Shown one piece after another: positions 32,760 to 42,496 of a stretch of DNA of 64,000 nucleotides. The stretch comes from JALJPB01 sp034111045 (GTDB lineage: Bacteria > Pseudomonadota > Gammaproteobacteria > Enterobacterales > Alteromonadaceae). The notes below the pieces were generated by a model. The model saw nothing but the letters and a program-made list of their open reading frames with translations, had not been told where the DNA came from and did not search any database. The stretch is from assembly GCA_034111045.1 (NCBI GenBank), contig JAWUYA010000057.1:1-64000 (forward strand), written 5' to 3'. Each line of letters starts with the position of its first letter. Within the stretch, counting starts at the first letter, position 1. A program made the translations under genes and the position numbers.

Positions 32760-34775
32760 ATGAAACTTAACCCTGGACAAAATGAAGCAGTAAAATATAT
32801 CAGTGGTCCATGTTTGGTCCTAGCTGGTGCCGGTAGTGGTAAAACCGGGGTTATTTGTCAAAAGGTTGCTTACCTGATCCAAAAATGTGACTACAAAGCC
32901 CGCAATATTGCGGCAGTAACCTTTACCAATAAAGCGGCACGAGAGTTAAAAGAGCGCATAAAAAAAATGATGGGTAAAGACTTAACTCGCGGTTTAACGG
33001 TTTCTACTTTTCACTCCCTTGGTTTAGATATTGTTCGCCGAGAAATTAAAATATTAGGTTATAAACCTGGGTTTACCTTGTTTGATGACCAAGACTCTTT
33101 AGCGCTATTAAAAGAGCTAACTCTTGATGAACTTGATGGTGACAAAGAATTATTAAGTCAATTACAAAGTATGATCTCTAACTGGAAAAATGATTTATTA
33201 CTACCCAATACGGTAGCCAAAATGGCGACTGATGCCGATACTGCGTTATATGCAGAGTTTTATATTCGTTATCAACAACATATGAAAGCCTATAATGCCC
33301 TTGATTTTGATGATCTCATTCTTATTCCAACCCTGTTATTAAAAAACCATGAAGAAGTCCGTACTCGTTGGCGTAATAAAATTCGTTATATGCTGGTCGA
33401 TGAATACCAAGATACGAACACTAGTCAGTATGAATTAGTTAAATTAATTACCGGTGAACGTGGTCGATTAACTGTCGTCGGCGATGATGATCAATCAATC
33501 TATTCATGGCGTGGTGCTCGTCCACAAAATCTTGTGTTATTAGGCAAAGATTATCCTCACTTGAAACTAATAAAATTAGAACAGAACTACCGTTCTAGTG
33601 GCCGAATTTTAAAGTGTGCCAATATACTGATTGCCAATAACCCTCATGTTTATGATAAAGCCTTATTTAGTGAGTTAGCTTATGGTGTTGAACTGAGAGT
33701 TTTACAAGCAAAAAATGAAGAGCATGAAATTGAACGCTTGGTGGGCGAGCTTATTGGTCATCGCTTTATCAACAAAAGTCAGTTTAAAAATTATGCGGTG
33801 TTATACCGTGGTAACCACCAATCAAGACTGTTAGAAAAAGCGTTAATGCTTAACCGAATACCTTATAAAATAAGTGGTGGCACCTCCTTTTTTTCTCGTG
33901 CAGAAATCAAAGATGTTATGGCGTACCTTAGAGTGTTAGTTAATCCTGATGATGACAACGCTTTTTTGCGTATCGTAAATACTCCTCGCAGAGAATTAGG
34001 GCCGGCAACATTAGAGAAGCTAGGGAATTATGCCAATATACGTCAAATCAGTATGTTTGCCGCAAGTTTTGAATTGGGTCTTGAACAACATCTCACTGGC
34101 CGTGGCTTGGAAAATGTTCAACGTTTTACTCATTGGCTGGTTGGAACCGCTGATCAATGTGAACGAGGTGATACCGCTGCAGTATTAAGGACTATGATTC
34201 GCGAAATTAACTATGAAGACTATTTATACGACAATACCCCCAGTGCTAAAGGTGCTGAAATGCGGATGAAAAACGTCACTGAACTTTTTAGCTGGGTCAC
34301 TCAAATGCTAGAAGGGGTTGATGACGAAGAACCGATGACCTTGCCACAAATCGTTACTCGCTTAACGTTACGTGACATGATGGAGCGTAATGAAGAAGAA
34401 AATGGTGCAGACCAAGTACAGTTAATGACTTTACACGCTTCTAAGGGCTTAGAGTTCCCTTATGTGTTTATCATTGGTATGGAAGAAGGATTATTACCAC
34501 ACCAAACCAGTATTGATGAAGGGAATATTGAAGAAGAACGACGATTGGCTTATGTGGGTATAACGCGCGCTCAACGTGAGCTTATTTTTACTTATGCAAA
34601 AGAGCGCCGCCAATTTGGCGAAGTTTCACGTACTGAAGTCAGTCGATTCTTACATGAATTACCTCAAAATGACTTAAACTGGGAAATTGGCCAAATTAAA
34701 CAAACGGAAGAGCATAAAATACAGTCGGCTAAAGTTGGGGTTGCTAACTTGCGTGATTTATTGAAAAAGGGGTGA
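32760..34775 (+). CDS. rep: ATP-dependent DNA helicase Rep
   Basis: Rep, a superfamily 1A 3'-5' helicase that clears proteins from DNA ahead of the replisome. 671 residues with Walker A AGAGSGKTG, TFTNKAARELKERI, DEYQDTNTSQYEL, GDDDQSIYSWRGA, EQNYRSS, HASKGLEFPYVFI and YVGITRAQRELIF. The start MKLNPGQNEAVKYISGPCLVLAG matches the Rep subgroup rather than UvrD or PcrA, and it lacks the UvrD C-terminal Tudor-like domain. A 272-bp upstream region separates it from divergent ubiK. Confidence 0.96.
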   Translation: MKLNPGQNEAVKYISGPCLVLAGAGSGKTGVICQKVAYLIQKCDYKARNIAAVTFTNKAARELKERIKKMMGKDLTRGLTVSTFHSLGLDIVRREIKILGYKPGFTLFDDQDSLALLKELTLDELDGDKELLSQLQSMISNWKNDLLLPNTVAKMATDADTALYAEFYIRYQQHMKAYNALDFDDLILIPTLLLKNHEEVRTRWRNKIRYMLVDEYQDTNTSQYELVKLITGERGRLTVVGDDDQSIYSWRGARPQNLVLLGKDYPHLKLIKLEQNYRSSGRILKCANILIANNPHVYDKALFSELAYGVELRVLQAKNEEHEIERLVGELIGHRFINKSQFKNYAVLYRGNHQSRLLEKALMLNRIPYKISGGTSFFSRAEIKDVMAYLRVLVNPDDDNAFLRIVNTPRRELGPATLEKLGNYANIRQISMFAASFELGLEQHLTGRGLENVQRFTHWLVGTADQCERGDTAAVLRTMIREINYEDYLYDNTPSAKGAEMRMKNVTELFSWVTQMLEGVDDEEPMTLPQIVTRLTLRDMMERNEEENGADQVQLMTLHASKGLEFPYVFIIGMEEGLLPHQTSIDEGNIEEERRLAYVGITRAQRELIFTYAKERRQFGEVSRTEVSRFLHELPQNDLNWEIGQIKQTEEHKIQSAKVGVANLRDLLKKG

Positions 34776-34983
34776 AATAATTAACATAGGGCGACACCGT
34801 TTTTTATTAGCAATTTTTATTAGCAATGTATTGATAGTAGCTCGTAAACACCCTCTAAAATAATTAGAACTCTAATATATTAATAAAGACAAAAACCCCG
34901 AATAAGCCTACCATGGCTATAATTGAATAATTTATTTATAGCTGTTATTATTTCAACGCTAAGTATTTATTTGGGAGGTCTTT

Positions 34984-35802
34984 GTGAGTGTTAAAAGTAA
35001 ATGTTTTGAGGAATACGCTGCTTTTGCTGGCATTGCGTTCACTCATGACAGTGAGGCCAGCACATTAGTGGTCGAAGACCTTGGTAATGAAAATTTAAAC
35101 ACCTTTGCCTCATTCATTAAACGATATGCATTTCAGCAAAAAACCGCCAAAATCAGTATTAAAGTAAATAAGTCTAACGCCATTTATTTTTTTCAACATG
35201 GCTTCAATGTTGAAGCATCAATCTTGTCATATTATGGACTACAAGATGCTTTCTATATCGTGTATTACTTAAGAGACTCCTATTTAGAAAACCAGTTTGA
35301 AGAAGAACACCAGGCTATTTTGGATGCCTCTTTTGATTTCAATAATAAAGAGTATCTCACGGTAGATGAACCCAATATACAAGTATCTTCCGGTTTGAAA
35401 GATGTGTCAATTGATGGCAAGCAGCAGTTGGTATTTACAGGTAGAAAACCTCCCATTCCAAATAAAAACACGACAAAATATTTTTTTGCGCAAATAGGTA
35501 ATAAAAACGTAGCCAAGGTTAACGCCTGCTATTGTGGCAACAAAAAAATTGTTGAATTTTCAGAGTTCGTCATAAATTTGGAATTAGAACCACAAAAAGT
35601 GCTTAATCGACTGTTAACGAAAATGGCACGCTATTACGCTTCATTAGATTGTAGAACAGCATATACCATGGTCCCTGCAAGTAGTTTGATGATTAACGCG
35701 CTATGTGTCGAGAATAACTTTAACTTTGGCGGTCGGTTAACCAATGAGTCTATTTTTAAAGAAAATCTCGACAGCTTAAATACTTGGTACAAACAATTAT
35801 AA
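34984..35802 (+). CDS. AblB-like beta-lysine N-acetyltransferase homologue
   Basis: A 272-residue protein whose layout follows AblB, the enzyme that acetylates beta-lysine to the compatible solute N-epsilon-acetyl-beta-lysine. The N-terminal half has FFQHGFNVEASILSYYGLQDAFYIVYYL (about 69-96), matching the G-[FY]-x-x-E-A-x-I-x-x-Y-Y-x-x-x-D-A-[FY] pattern of AblB. The C-terminal GNAT-like half ends in NNFNFGGRLTNESIF and SLNTWYKQL, close to the AblB ending GGTLxNNxxI...MNxWYKxL. The GTG start has GGGAGG 5 nt upstream. The usual partner, lysine 2,3-aminomutase, is not adjacent; instead a GlnD-like gene follows 12 bp later. The substrate is therefore uncertain. Confidence 0.75.
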   Translation: MSVKSKCFEEYAAFAGIAFTHDSEASTLVVEDLGNENLNTFASFIKRYAFQQKTAKISIKVNKSNAIYFFQHGFNVEASILSYYGLQDAFYIVYYLRDSYLENQFEEEHQAILDASFDFNNKEYLTVDEPNIQVSSGLKDVSIDGKQQLVFTGRKPPIPNKNTTKYFFAQIGNKNVAKVNACYCGNKKIVEFSEFVINLELEPQKVLNRLLTKMARYYASLDCRTAYTMVPASSLMINALCVENNFNFGGRLTNESIFKENLDSLNTWYKQL

Positions 35803-35814
35803 AGGATTATTAGC

Positions 35815-38391
35815 ATGTCTTTCGTGTCAATGAAAACTCCTGGCGTAGCATTACGTCAATATATCGCAGAATTTGATGACCAATTAAATCAAACATTTCA
35901 TACCGACTCTATTCAATCATTAATGGAAAAAAGAGCTGAGTTTTTTGATCAATTGCTTATCGCACTTTGGTGTTCATTTGAATTAGACCAGTCAACCTTA
36001 TCCATCAATGCGGTAGGTGGTTATGGAAGGAAGCGGCTGCATCCGCAATCAGATATTGATCTGGCCATTATTAGTGATGATAAGATAACCAAAAACGTAG
36101 AAGCCAAACTTTCTTCTTTTATCACCAAACTTTGGGATTTAGGCACAGATATTGGACACTCGGTAAGAACGATTAAAGAGTCAATTAAACTGGCCGCAAC
36201 AGATATCACCATTGCAACCAATTTACTCGATATTCGTCCATTATTAGGGCCGCTTTCTCATGCATCAATAATTAAAGAAGCGCTTTTCCAAGACAAGGTT
36301 TGGACAAGTAAGGCGTTTTTCCATGCTAAGCTAACAGAACAGGAAAACCGCCATAAGTATGCCAAAAATACCGCATTGTACTTAGAACCTAACCTAAAAA
36401 ACAACCCCGGTGGCATGAGAGATGTACAAACCATACATTGGATAGCACAAAAACATTTTTTAATTGATCATCATAAAACCATAAAATCGACAGGCTTTTT
36501 AACGTCAGATGAAACCTCAGAACTATTAGAGTCTTATGACTTTGTCTGCCGAGTACGTTGGGCATTACATTCGGTTGTTAGCAGACCGCAAGAAATTCTC
36601 CTGTTTGATTATCAATCGACTGTCGCAAAATTTATGCGTTTTGGTGGCGATGATAATGCCCAGCATGCGATAGAAAGCATGATGGGTTATTTGTTTACCG
36701 CGATGACACGTATTCGCGAATTGAATCAAATGCTCAGTGATTCTTTTCAATTTGATATTTTAAAGCACCAGCCCCAGAAGCCAGATCATATTATTGATGA
36801 ATACTTTATGGTTCGCAATAACTTAATTGAAGCAAGATACAACGAGGTTTTTATCGATAAACGCCAAGTATTGCGGGTGTTTTTGTTGATCGCTGAGCAC
36901 AAAGGTCTTAACGGTATTGCACCTGAGACACTGAGGTTATTAAGACAAACCAGACGAAGATTACTTGGTGAGCTCAACTGTTATCAGGGATGCCGTGAAG
37001 AATTCATTAATCTGTTACAACACCCTAACGGGTTAAAAACTTCACTCAGTTTAATGCATCGATATGGTATTTTAGCGTCCTATTATTCACATTGGAAGCA
37101 AATAGAAGGCCAAATGCAATACGATATGCATAACGCTTACACCATAGATGAACACACCTTTAAAGCGGTAGAAGCGATTGACAGCTTCAGTAGTGATTTT
37201 AACAAAAAAAGCTTCATTTATAATATCAATCAATACATTAAAGATAGGACCGCTCTCATTTTGGCAACACTATGCCATCATATATCCGGTAAACAAGCCA
37301 TTGAAAACAGTCAACTTAGTGCAATTATTGCCAAAGAGTTTGCTGAAATACATCAATTAAAAAACTCAACCATTAAACTGGTTTATTGGTTAGTGGCTAA
37401 TCAAGAGTTACTTATCGGTACGATACAAAGCCAAGACATTGCCGACCCTGATGTTATCAAACAATTTGCTAAACTGGTTGGCTCTGTTGACAAACTTAAC
37501 CTCCTCTATGTGTTTACCGTGGCCGATATGATCGCAACCAATGAGCAATACTGGAATGAGTGGCATGAATGCCAACTCAAACAATTGTATCTATCTACCC
37601 GAGAGGCCCTAAAACAAGGTATAGAAAATATATTCGAAGTGCGCACTCTTATTAGAGAAAACAAAAATGACGCTACGTATAAACTAAGCCTCATTGGTTT
37701 AAGCGAACAAGTAATAGCACCATTATGGTCGAGTTTACCTAAGCATTTTTTTAGCAGTAACAGTGTGAATGAAATTGTCTATATTACGGAACAAATTTTA
37801 AAAGGCGCGAATAAACAAGATATGATTTTCATTTCCGACAGTTTATCACCAGGCTCTACCTGTTTAATTGTTTATACAAAAGACAGATCTAAGCTTTTTG
37901 TTGATATATTCAACACGCTAGCAACGGCCAAATTAAAGGTCAAAGATGCACAAATGATGCAAACAAAAGACGGTATGGTATTAGAAATAATCAAATTGCT
38001 TGATAACAACAATGAACCGATAACTGAAAGCTTTCGACTTAATCAAATTGTCACTCGCGTTGAAAAATCGATTAACAATCAAATATTGTATAATAATTTA
38101 TCCACACCAAGATTCGTTAAAAACTTTGAAAACACCACGGTTGTCGCGTTTTTAAAATCAAGTAAAAAGAATAAGTTACTATTAAAAGTCAACACCCTCG
38201 ATGATCCTTCTTATATGGAGGAAATTTGCTCTGTATTTTCACAAAGTGATTTAACCGTTCATTCAGCGAAAATAAGTTCGCTTGGTGAGTCAACAGAAAA
38301 TGTGTTTTTGATCTCCAAAAACGATGGTGAACAAATAACCAATGAAGAACAAGCGCATTTAAATGAATTATTGATCAGTCGGATTGCCTAA
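35815..38391 (+). CDS. GlnD-like PII uridylyltransferase paralogue with degenerate HD domain
   Basis: An 858-residue homologue of GlnD, the enzyme that adds and removes UMP on PII signalling proteins. The nucleotidyltransferase core is intact: GGYGRKRLHPQ (G68-G69) and SDIDL (D80, D82). The HD domain that removes UMP is not: the family HDxxKGRGGDHS is read here as HHISGKQAIENS (H488-H489), and the later Q-H-L-L-M is read as Q-E-L-L-I, so metal ligands are lost. Two ACT domains follow (about 680-740 and 785-850), also divergent. The RBS AAAGGA overlaps the end of the AblB-like gene. Likely a nucleotidyltransferase-only paralogue; a canonical glnD is expected elsewhere in the genome. Confidence 0.82.
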   Translation: MSFVSMKTPGVALRQYIAEFDDQLNQTFHTDSIQSLMEKRAEFFDQLLIALWCSFELDQSTLSINAVGGYGRKRLHPQSDIDLAIISDDKITKNVEAKLSSFITKLWDLGTDIGHSVRTIKESIKLAATDITIATNLLDIRPLLGPLSHASIIKEALFQDKVWTSKAFFHAKLTEQENRHKYAKNTALYLEPNLKNNPGGMRDVQTIHWIAQKHFLIDHHKTIKSTGFLTSDETSELLESYDFVCRVRWALHSVVSRPQEILLFDYQSTVAKFMRFGGDDNAQHAIESMMGYLFTAMTRIRELNQMLSDSFQFDILKHQPQKPDHIIDEYFMVRNNLIEARYNEVFIDKRQVLRVFLLIAEHKGLNGIAPETLRLLRQTRRRLLGELNCYQGCREEFINLLQHPNGLKTSLSLMHRYGILASYYSHWKQIEGQMQYDMHNAYTIDEHTFKAVEAIDSFSSDFNKKSFIYNINQYIKDRTALILATLCHHISGKQAIENSQLSAIIAKEFAEIHQLKNSTIKLVYWLVANQELLIGTIQSQDIADPDVIKQFAKLVGSVDKLNLLYVFTVADMIATNEQYWNEWHECQLKQLYLSTREALKQGIENIFEVRTLIRENKNDATYKLSLIGLSEQVIAPLWSSLPKHFFSSNSVNEIVYITEQILKGANKQDMIFISDSLSPGSTCLIVYTKDRSKLFVDIFNTLATAKLKVKDAQMMQTKDGMVLEIIKLLDNNNEPITESFRLNQIVTRVEKSINNQILYNNLSTPRFVKNFENTTVVAFLKSSKKNKLLLKVNTLDDPSYMEEICSVFSQSDLTVHSAKISSLGESTENVFLISKNDGEQITNEEQAHLNELLISRIA

Positions 38392-38420
38392 TTTATTGAT
38401 GCAAAGACTAACTTTTTAAG

Positions 38421-39101
38421 CTATTTAGGTAGGCGGGTAGCCAAGCGTTGGTTAATGTCTATCAGCACTTGTTTTTTGAATTCACCGCTATCCGCGCTAA
38501 ATTGTTGTTTGTATTTAGGTAAGGCAACAATTTCCATGTTGGCTTTGATGGTTTTAAATAGCTTGGGGAATTTGTCACCTGGGGCTTGAATATGATGAAG
38601 ACCACCACTGTAAACAAAAAGAATTTTTCCTTTGTCTAACCGTTGTAATATATCAACCACGCCACCTCTAACGTTCATCGGTTGGCCTGTTTTGTCTAAA
38701 CCACCTCTGCGTTTCATGCGCCCTTCTGGCAATATAGCATTCACTTTTTCATTACTCACATGGCTGAGAAAGTTATCCCATGAGTCGTCTTTTTTTCTGG
38801 TAATAGAAATACAACCAGGAATTAAGGTTCGATATATTTTTCCTGTGATAGGTCTTGCCATCGTAATATCAGCGCCCGGAACGTTAAGGTCATTGGCGAT
38901 TCGCCATAAAAAACTCACCGGCGCTAAACCAAGAAATAACGGTTCGAATAAACTGGTGTGATTGAGGAAAATAATTAAGTTGACTTCATCCCATGGCTTT
39001 TTATCTTCAGACGAAAGCCATTGTTGCTCAAAGCGAAAAAATAACATGGTCGTTATTTTAAAGCTGCTTAACAGCAAAAATCTCAGGGTATTTAACAGCA
39101 C
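38421..39101 (-). CDS. Lysophospholipid acyltransferase family protein
   Basis: A 226-residue PlsC-type acyltransferase, expected to act on a glycerophospholipid or related lipid at the inner membrane. The catalytic motif reads NHTSLFEP, i.e. H48-x4-E53 instead of the usual H-x4-D; the second motif is LPEGRMKRRGG. One N-terminal hydrophobic helix (about 5-22). The GGVVDILQRLDKGKILFVYSGGLHH stretch is not one I can place. The D-to-E change is conservative and activity is plausible. It stands alone between the GlnD-like gene (convergent) and ubiB. Confidence 0.78.
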   Translation of the reverse strand: MLLNTLRFLLLSSFKITTMLFFRFEQQWLSSEDKKPWDEVNLIIFLNHTSLFEPLFLGLAPVSFLWRIANDLNVPGADITMARPITGKIYRTLIPGCISITRKKDDSWDNFLSHVSNEKVNAILPEGRMKRRGGLDKTGQPMNVRGGVVDILQRLDKGKILFVYSGGLHHIQAPGDKFPKLFKTIKANMEIVALPKYKQQFSADSGEFKKQVLIDINQRLATRLPK

Positions 39102-39322
39102 ATTAATACCGACCTCTTTAGTTCATAATGTCTAGTTTAATTGTTCTTCAGTATAATATATTGCTGATATTGTTCAACACGCTACAATAACAAAACTTCT
39201 GATGATTACTAAATGTAGCGCCTACAAAGCCAGTGATGCACAGAGTAGGCTGTGGTGTCGGCGATGAATAGATGAACGTTAGCTGATCCTAGGGTAATTT
39301 ATGCACTCATGCAAAAAAACAG

Positions 39323-40954
39323 TTAATTTCGCTTTACCGACAAACATCCAAAAATCAATGCGCCTGCGCCACTGATGACAGCTGCAATTATATTATCTTG
39401 ATTCAACAACAATACCGACCCAATAACAAAACCTGCAGCAAGCACACCATAAACCAATTGTTGATTATTCACTTGTTGTTGCAGGACCAGTTGAGTCATT
39501 AATTGGCTTTGATTGAGCTGCGTGTCTTTACCTGCTTTTAAATAATCATAAATAAGATCGGGAATTTCAGGCAGTTTTTCATTCCAAAACGGTAAATTTT
39601 CTTTTATTTTACTAAATACGGCTTTAACGCCCATTTGTTCTTTCACCCATTCTTCTAAAAAGGGTTTGGCGGTTTGCCATAAGTCGAGTTGAGGGTAAAG
39701 TTGACGACCTAATCCTTCAATATAAAGTAAGGTTTTTTGCAATAACACAAGCTGTGGTTGAACTTCCATATTAAAACGCCGAGCGGTATTAAAAAGGTTA
39801 ACTAATACCTGACCAAATGAGATCTCCGCTAATGGTTTATTAAAAATGGGCTCACAAACAGTACGAATAGCAAACTCAAATTCATCAACACTTGTGCCAT
39901 ATGGCACCCACCCAGAATCTACATGTAATTGTGCAACCTTGCGATAATCACGATTAAAAAAAGCGACAAAATTTTCAGCTAAATAGCGTTTATCTTCACG
40001 ATTTAAGGTGCCAACAATACCACAATCTATTGCTATCCATGTCGGATCATTAGGGTTAGTAATATCAACAAATACATTGCCTGGGTGCATGTCAGCATGA
40101 AAAAAGCTATCACGAAATACTTGGGTAAAAAACACTTCCACACCACGTTCAGCGAGTAGTTTCATATTAACATTATGTTGATTTAACGTGTCAATTTCAC
40201 CCACACCAATGCCATAAATTCGCTCCATCACTAACACATTACTGTGGCTAAACTCACTATAAATATCTGGCACGTATAAGGCTTTATCGTATTCACTGCC
40301 CTGTGCAAAATTACGCTTTAATTGAATGGCATTAGCCGCTTCTCGATTTAAGTCGAGCTCATCTAATATAGTTTTACGATACTCTTCAACGACTTCTTTA
40401 GGTCGTAAACGTTTGCCATCAGGTAGCCAGCGAGCAACTACGCCAGCAAATCGCTCCATGATATTAAGATCAGCAATAATGACCTTGCTAATTTTTGGAC
40501 GTAAAACTTTAATGACGATATCTTCATGTTGACCCTTATGAAGTAACTGAGCGGTATGAACCTGTGCAATTGAAGCAGAGGCAAGAGGCGTTATATCAAA
40601 GTCCGAAAAATAACGGTTAAAAACTTCCTCCCCAATGGCAGTAATAATAAGGTCTTTAGCGTGTTGTCCATCAAAAGGTTGTACTTGATCCTGCAACATC
40701 GCTAGTTCATTAGCAAAATCATCTGGTAATAAATCACGCCGTGTTGATAACATTTGACCAAATTTTATAAACACCGGACCAAGGGCTTCAATACCCAGAC
40801 GAAAACGCATCGCTAGTGGTTTATCTTTATGCTTATTACGCAACCAAAATAAAGATAAGCGGGCAAGTTTGATATACCAAGGTAATAATTTTTTAGGCAA
40901 GAGTTCATCTAAGCCAAATTGGAAAAATGTTTTTATAATATGATAAAGACGCAT
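39323..40954 (-). CDS. ubiB: Ubiquinone biosynthesis ATPase/kinase UbiB
   Basis: A 543-residue atypical kinase-like ATPase of the ABC1/ADCK family, needed for ubiquinone synthesis at the inner membrane. Family marks are KFGQMLSTRRDLLP (KxGQ motif), the alanine-rich nucleotide loop ASASIAQVHTAQL, VIKVLRP (lysine), HADMHPGNVFVD (catalytic loop) and IAIDCGIVG (the DFG equivalent). Two C-terminal membrane helices (about 497-540) anchor it. It is the third gene of the ubiE-ubiJ-ubiB operon, 11 bp after ubiJ. Confidence 0.96.
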   Translation of the reverse strand: MRLYHIIKTFFQFGLDELLPKKLLPWYIKLARLSLFWLRNKHKDKPLAMRFRLGIEALGPVFIKFGQMLSTRRDLLPDDFANELAMLQDQVQPFDGQHAKDLIITAIGEEVFNRYFSDFDITPLASASIAQVHTAQLLHKGQHEDIVIKVLRPKISKVIIADLNIMERFAGVVARWLPDGKRLRPKEVVEEYRKTILDELDLNREAANAIQLKRNFAQGSEYDKALYVPDIYSEFSHSNVLVMERIYGIGVGEIDTLNQHNVNMKLLAERGVEVFFTQVFRDSFFHADMHPGNVFVDITNPNDPTWIAIDCGIVGTLNREDKRYLAENFVAFFNRDYRKVAQLHVDSGWVPYGTSVDEFEFAIRTVCEPIFNKPLAEISFGQVLVNLFNTARRFNMEVQPQLVLLQKTLLYIEGLGRQLYPQLDLWQTAKPFLEEWVKEQMGVKAVFSKIKENLPFWNEKLPEIPDLIYDYLKAGKDTQLNQSQLMTQLVLQQQVNNQQLVYGVLAAGFVIGSVLLLNQDNIIAAVISGAGALIFGCLSVKRN

Positions 40955-40965
40955 GCGGCTTCTTG

Positions 40966-41631
40966 TTATCCTTTGCTATTGATATGGAAACGCTCAACTA
41001 ATTGATGAAGACGATTTTCTACTTGCTTGGTTTGCAAATTAACTGCCAATACCCCTTGGTTAAAGTGATCTAATTGACGACTAGTTACCACTAGTCGTTT
41101 TTCATGCACCAGATATTCACCTGAGTCTGCTTGTATTTGTTTGCTAACAAACACCAGCTTATTTTTGACCGTTTTACTTAGCTGTACTATCTTGTGAGTC
41201 GCTACATCACCAATATGTTTGGCTAGTTCAGTTTGCCAATCAATATCGAGTGTTTCTGCCAAGCTGGTAAAGTGTTGTGCTACTTTTATATCCCCTTCAA
41301 CATCAAGCCTGTCTTGTTTGATAAGCTCAGTGAGCTGTTGCTCTTTTTTCAACGCTTGTAAGGTGTTAATACTGCTAGTAATGGTGCAATCAGCACGTGC
41401 AATTAATTTTGTGACTAATATATTGCCATCATTGATAGAAAAGCACAGAGGAAAACCCAGTTCAGTTAATTTTACCGCCAAGGTTTTTTGGTCAAGAGCA
41501 TTCAACTGATCATTGGGATGAATGTTTAATGATACCGCTTTATTGACAATAGTTTCTAATGCCGAGCACATCACTTGCTGTAACATTAGTTGAGGTATTA
41601 TTTTTAAAAGTGGCGTAGGCAGTTTCATCAT
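40966..41631 (-). CDS. ubiJ: Ubiquinone biosynthesis accessory factor UbiJ
   Basis: UbiJ has an N-terminal SCP2 sterol-carrier-like lipid-binding domain that holds ubiquinone precursors for the Ubi complex, and a C-terminal helical region that pairs with UbiK. I start it at the ATG at 41631 (MMKLPTPLLKIIPQL, 221 residues), 5 bases after the ubiE stop; an in-frame ATG at 41670 would overlap ubiE by 35 bp and add a hydrophobic tail not typical of the family. Sequence identity in this family is low, so the call rests partly on position between ubiE and ubiB. Confidence 0.9.
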   Translation of the reverse strand: MMKLPTPLLKIIPQLMLQQVMCSALETIVNKAVSLNIHPNDQLNALDQKTLAVKLTELGFPLCFSINDGNILVTKLIARADCTITSSINTLQALKKEQQLTELIKQDRLDVEGDIKVAQHFTSLAETLDIDWQTELAKHIGDVATHKIVQLSKTVKNKLVFVSKQIQADSGEYLVHEKRLVVTSRQLDHFNQGVLAVNLQTKQVENRLHQLVERFHINSKG

Positions 41632-41635
41632 CAGA

Positions 41636-42427
41636 CTAAAACTTATAACCTTTATGAAGGGCAACAACACCAGCTGTTAAGTTTTTATAACTGGTTTGTT
41701 CAAAACCCGCATTATCCATCATAGTTTTTAACGTTTCTTGATCTGGGTGCATACGGATAGACTCCGCAAGATATTGGTAACTGTCTCCATCTTTAGCGAC
41801 AATTTTGCCTATTTTCGGCAAGATATTAAATGAGTAAAAATCGTAAGCTTTATTGATTAATTCATATTCAGGTTTTGAAAACTCTAAGACTAACAAACGC
41901 CCGCCAGGCTTTAACACTCGGTAAATAGAGCGTAATGCCATGTCTTTATCGGTAACATTACGAAGACCGAAAGCGATCGTAACTATATCAAAGGTATTGT
42001 CTTCAAAGGGGAGGTATTGTGCGTTGGCTTGCACATATTCAATGTTTTGCACTAAACCACGGTCGCGTAATTTATCACGGCCAACATTGAGCATTGAACT
42101 ATTGATATCTGCTAAAATCACCTGACCTTCACGGCCAACAAGTTGAGAAAACTTTGCCGTTAAATCACCCGTGCCTCCGGCAAGATCAAGGACAATGTTA
42201 CCCGGACGAACCCCACTGGCATCTATGGTAAAGCGTTTCCATAAACGATGAATACCAAAGGACATTAAATCGTTCATTACATCATATTGCGCGGCAACTG
42301 AATCAAAAACGCCGGCAACCATAGACACCTTATCGTCTTTAGCTACCGTTTGGTAACCAAAGTGGGTGGTAGTATCAGTGGTGTTATCGCTGCTGTCATC
42401 TTGGTGGTTATTTTCTTGGCTCGACAT
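41636..42427 (-). CDS. ubiE: Ubiquinone/menaquinone C-methyltransferase UbiE
   Basis: UbiE, an SAM-dependent methyltransferase that methylates the quinone ring carbon. 263 residues: a disordered N-terminus of about 20 residues, then the SAM site VLDLAGGTGDLTAKFS, FDIVTIAFGLRNVTD, and LEFSKP. First gene of the ubiE-ubiJ-ubiB operon; the RecG gene lies upstream on the same strand with a 69-bp gap. Confidence 0.97.
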   Translation of the reverse strand: MSSQENNHQDDSSDNTTDTTTHFGYQTVAKDDKVSMVAGVFDSVAAQYDVMNDLMSFGIHRLWKRFTIDASGVRPGNIVLDLAGGTGDLTAKFSQLVGREGQVILADINSSMLNVGRDKLRDRGLVQNIEYVQANAQYLPFEDNTFDIVTIAFGLRNVTDKDMALRSIYRVLKPGGRLLVLEFSKPEYELINKAYDFYSFNILPKIGKIVAKDGDSYQYLAESIRMHPDQETLKTMMDNAGFEQTSYKNLTAGVVALHKGYKF

Positions 42428-42496
42428 GGTAAATACGCGTAAAACAAAAGTTGTTGATAGTTTAGCGCACTTTTTACTAATAATTAACTGTTGAGA

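Noticed and set aside
35815..38391. Simple assignment of this gene as canonical glnD
   Set aside because: The HD-domain metal ligands are missing and the neighbours are not map/dapD/rpsB, so it is reported as a paralogue with no symbol.
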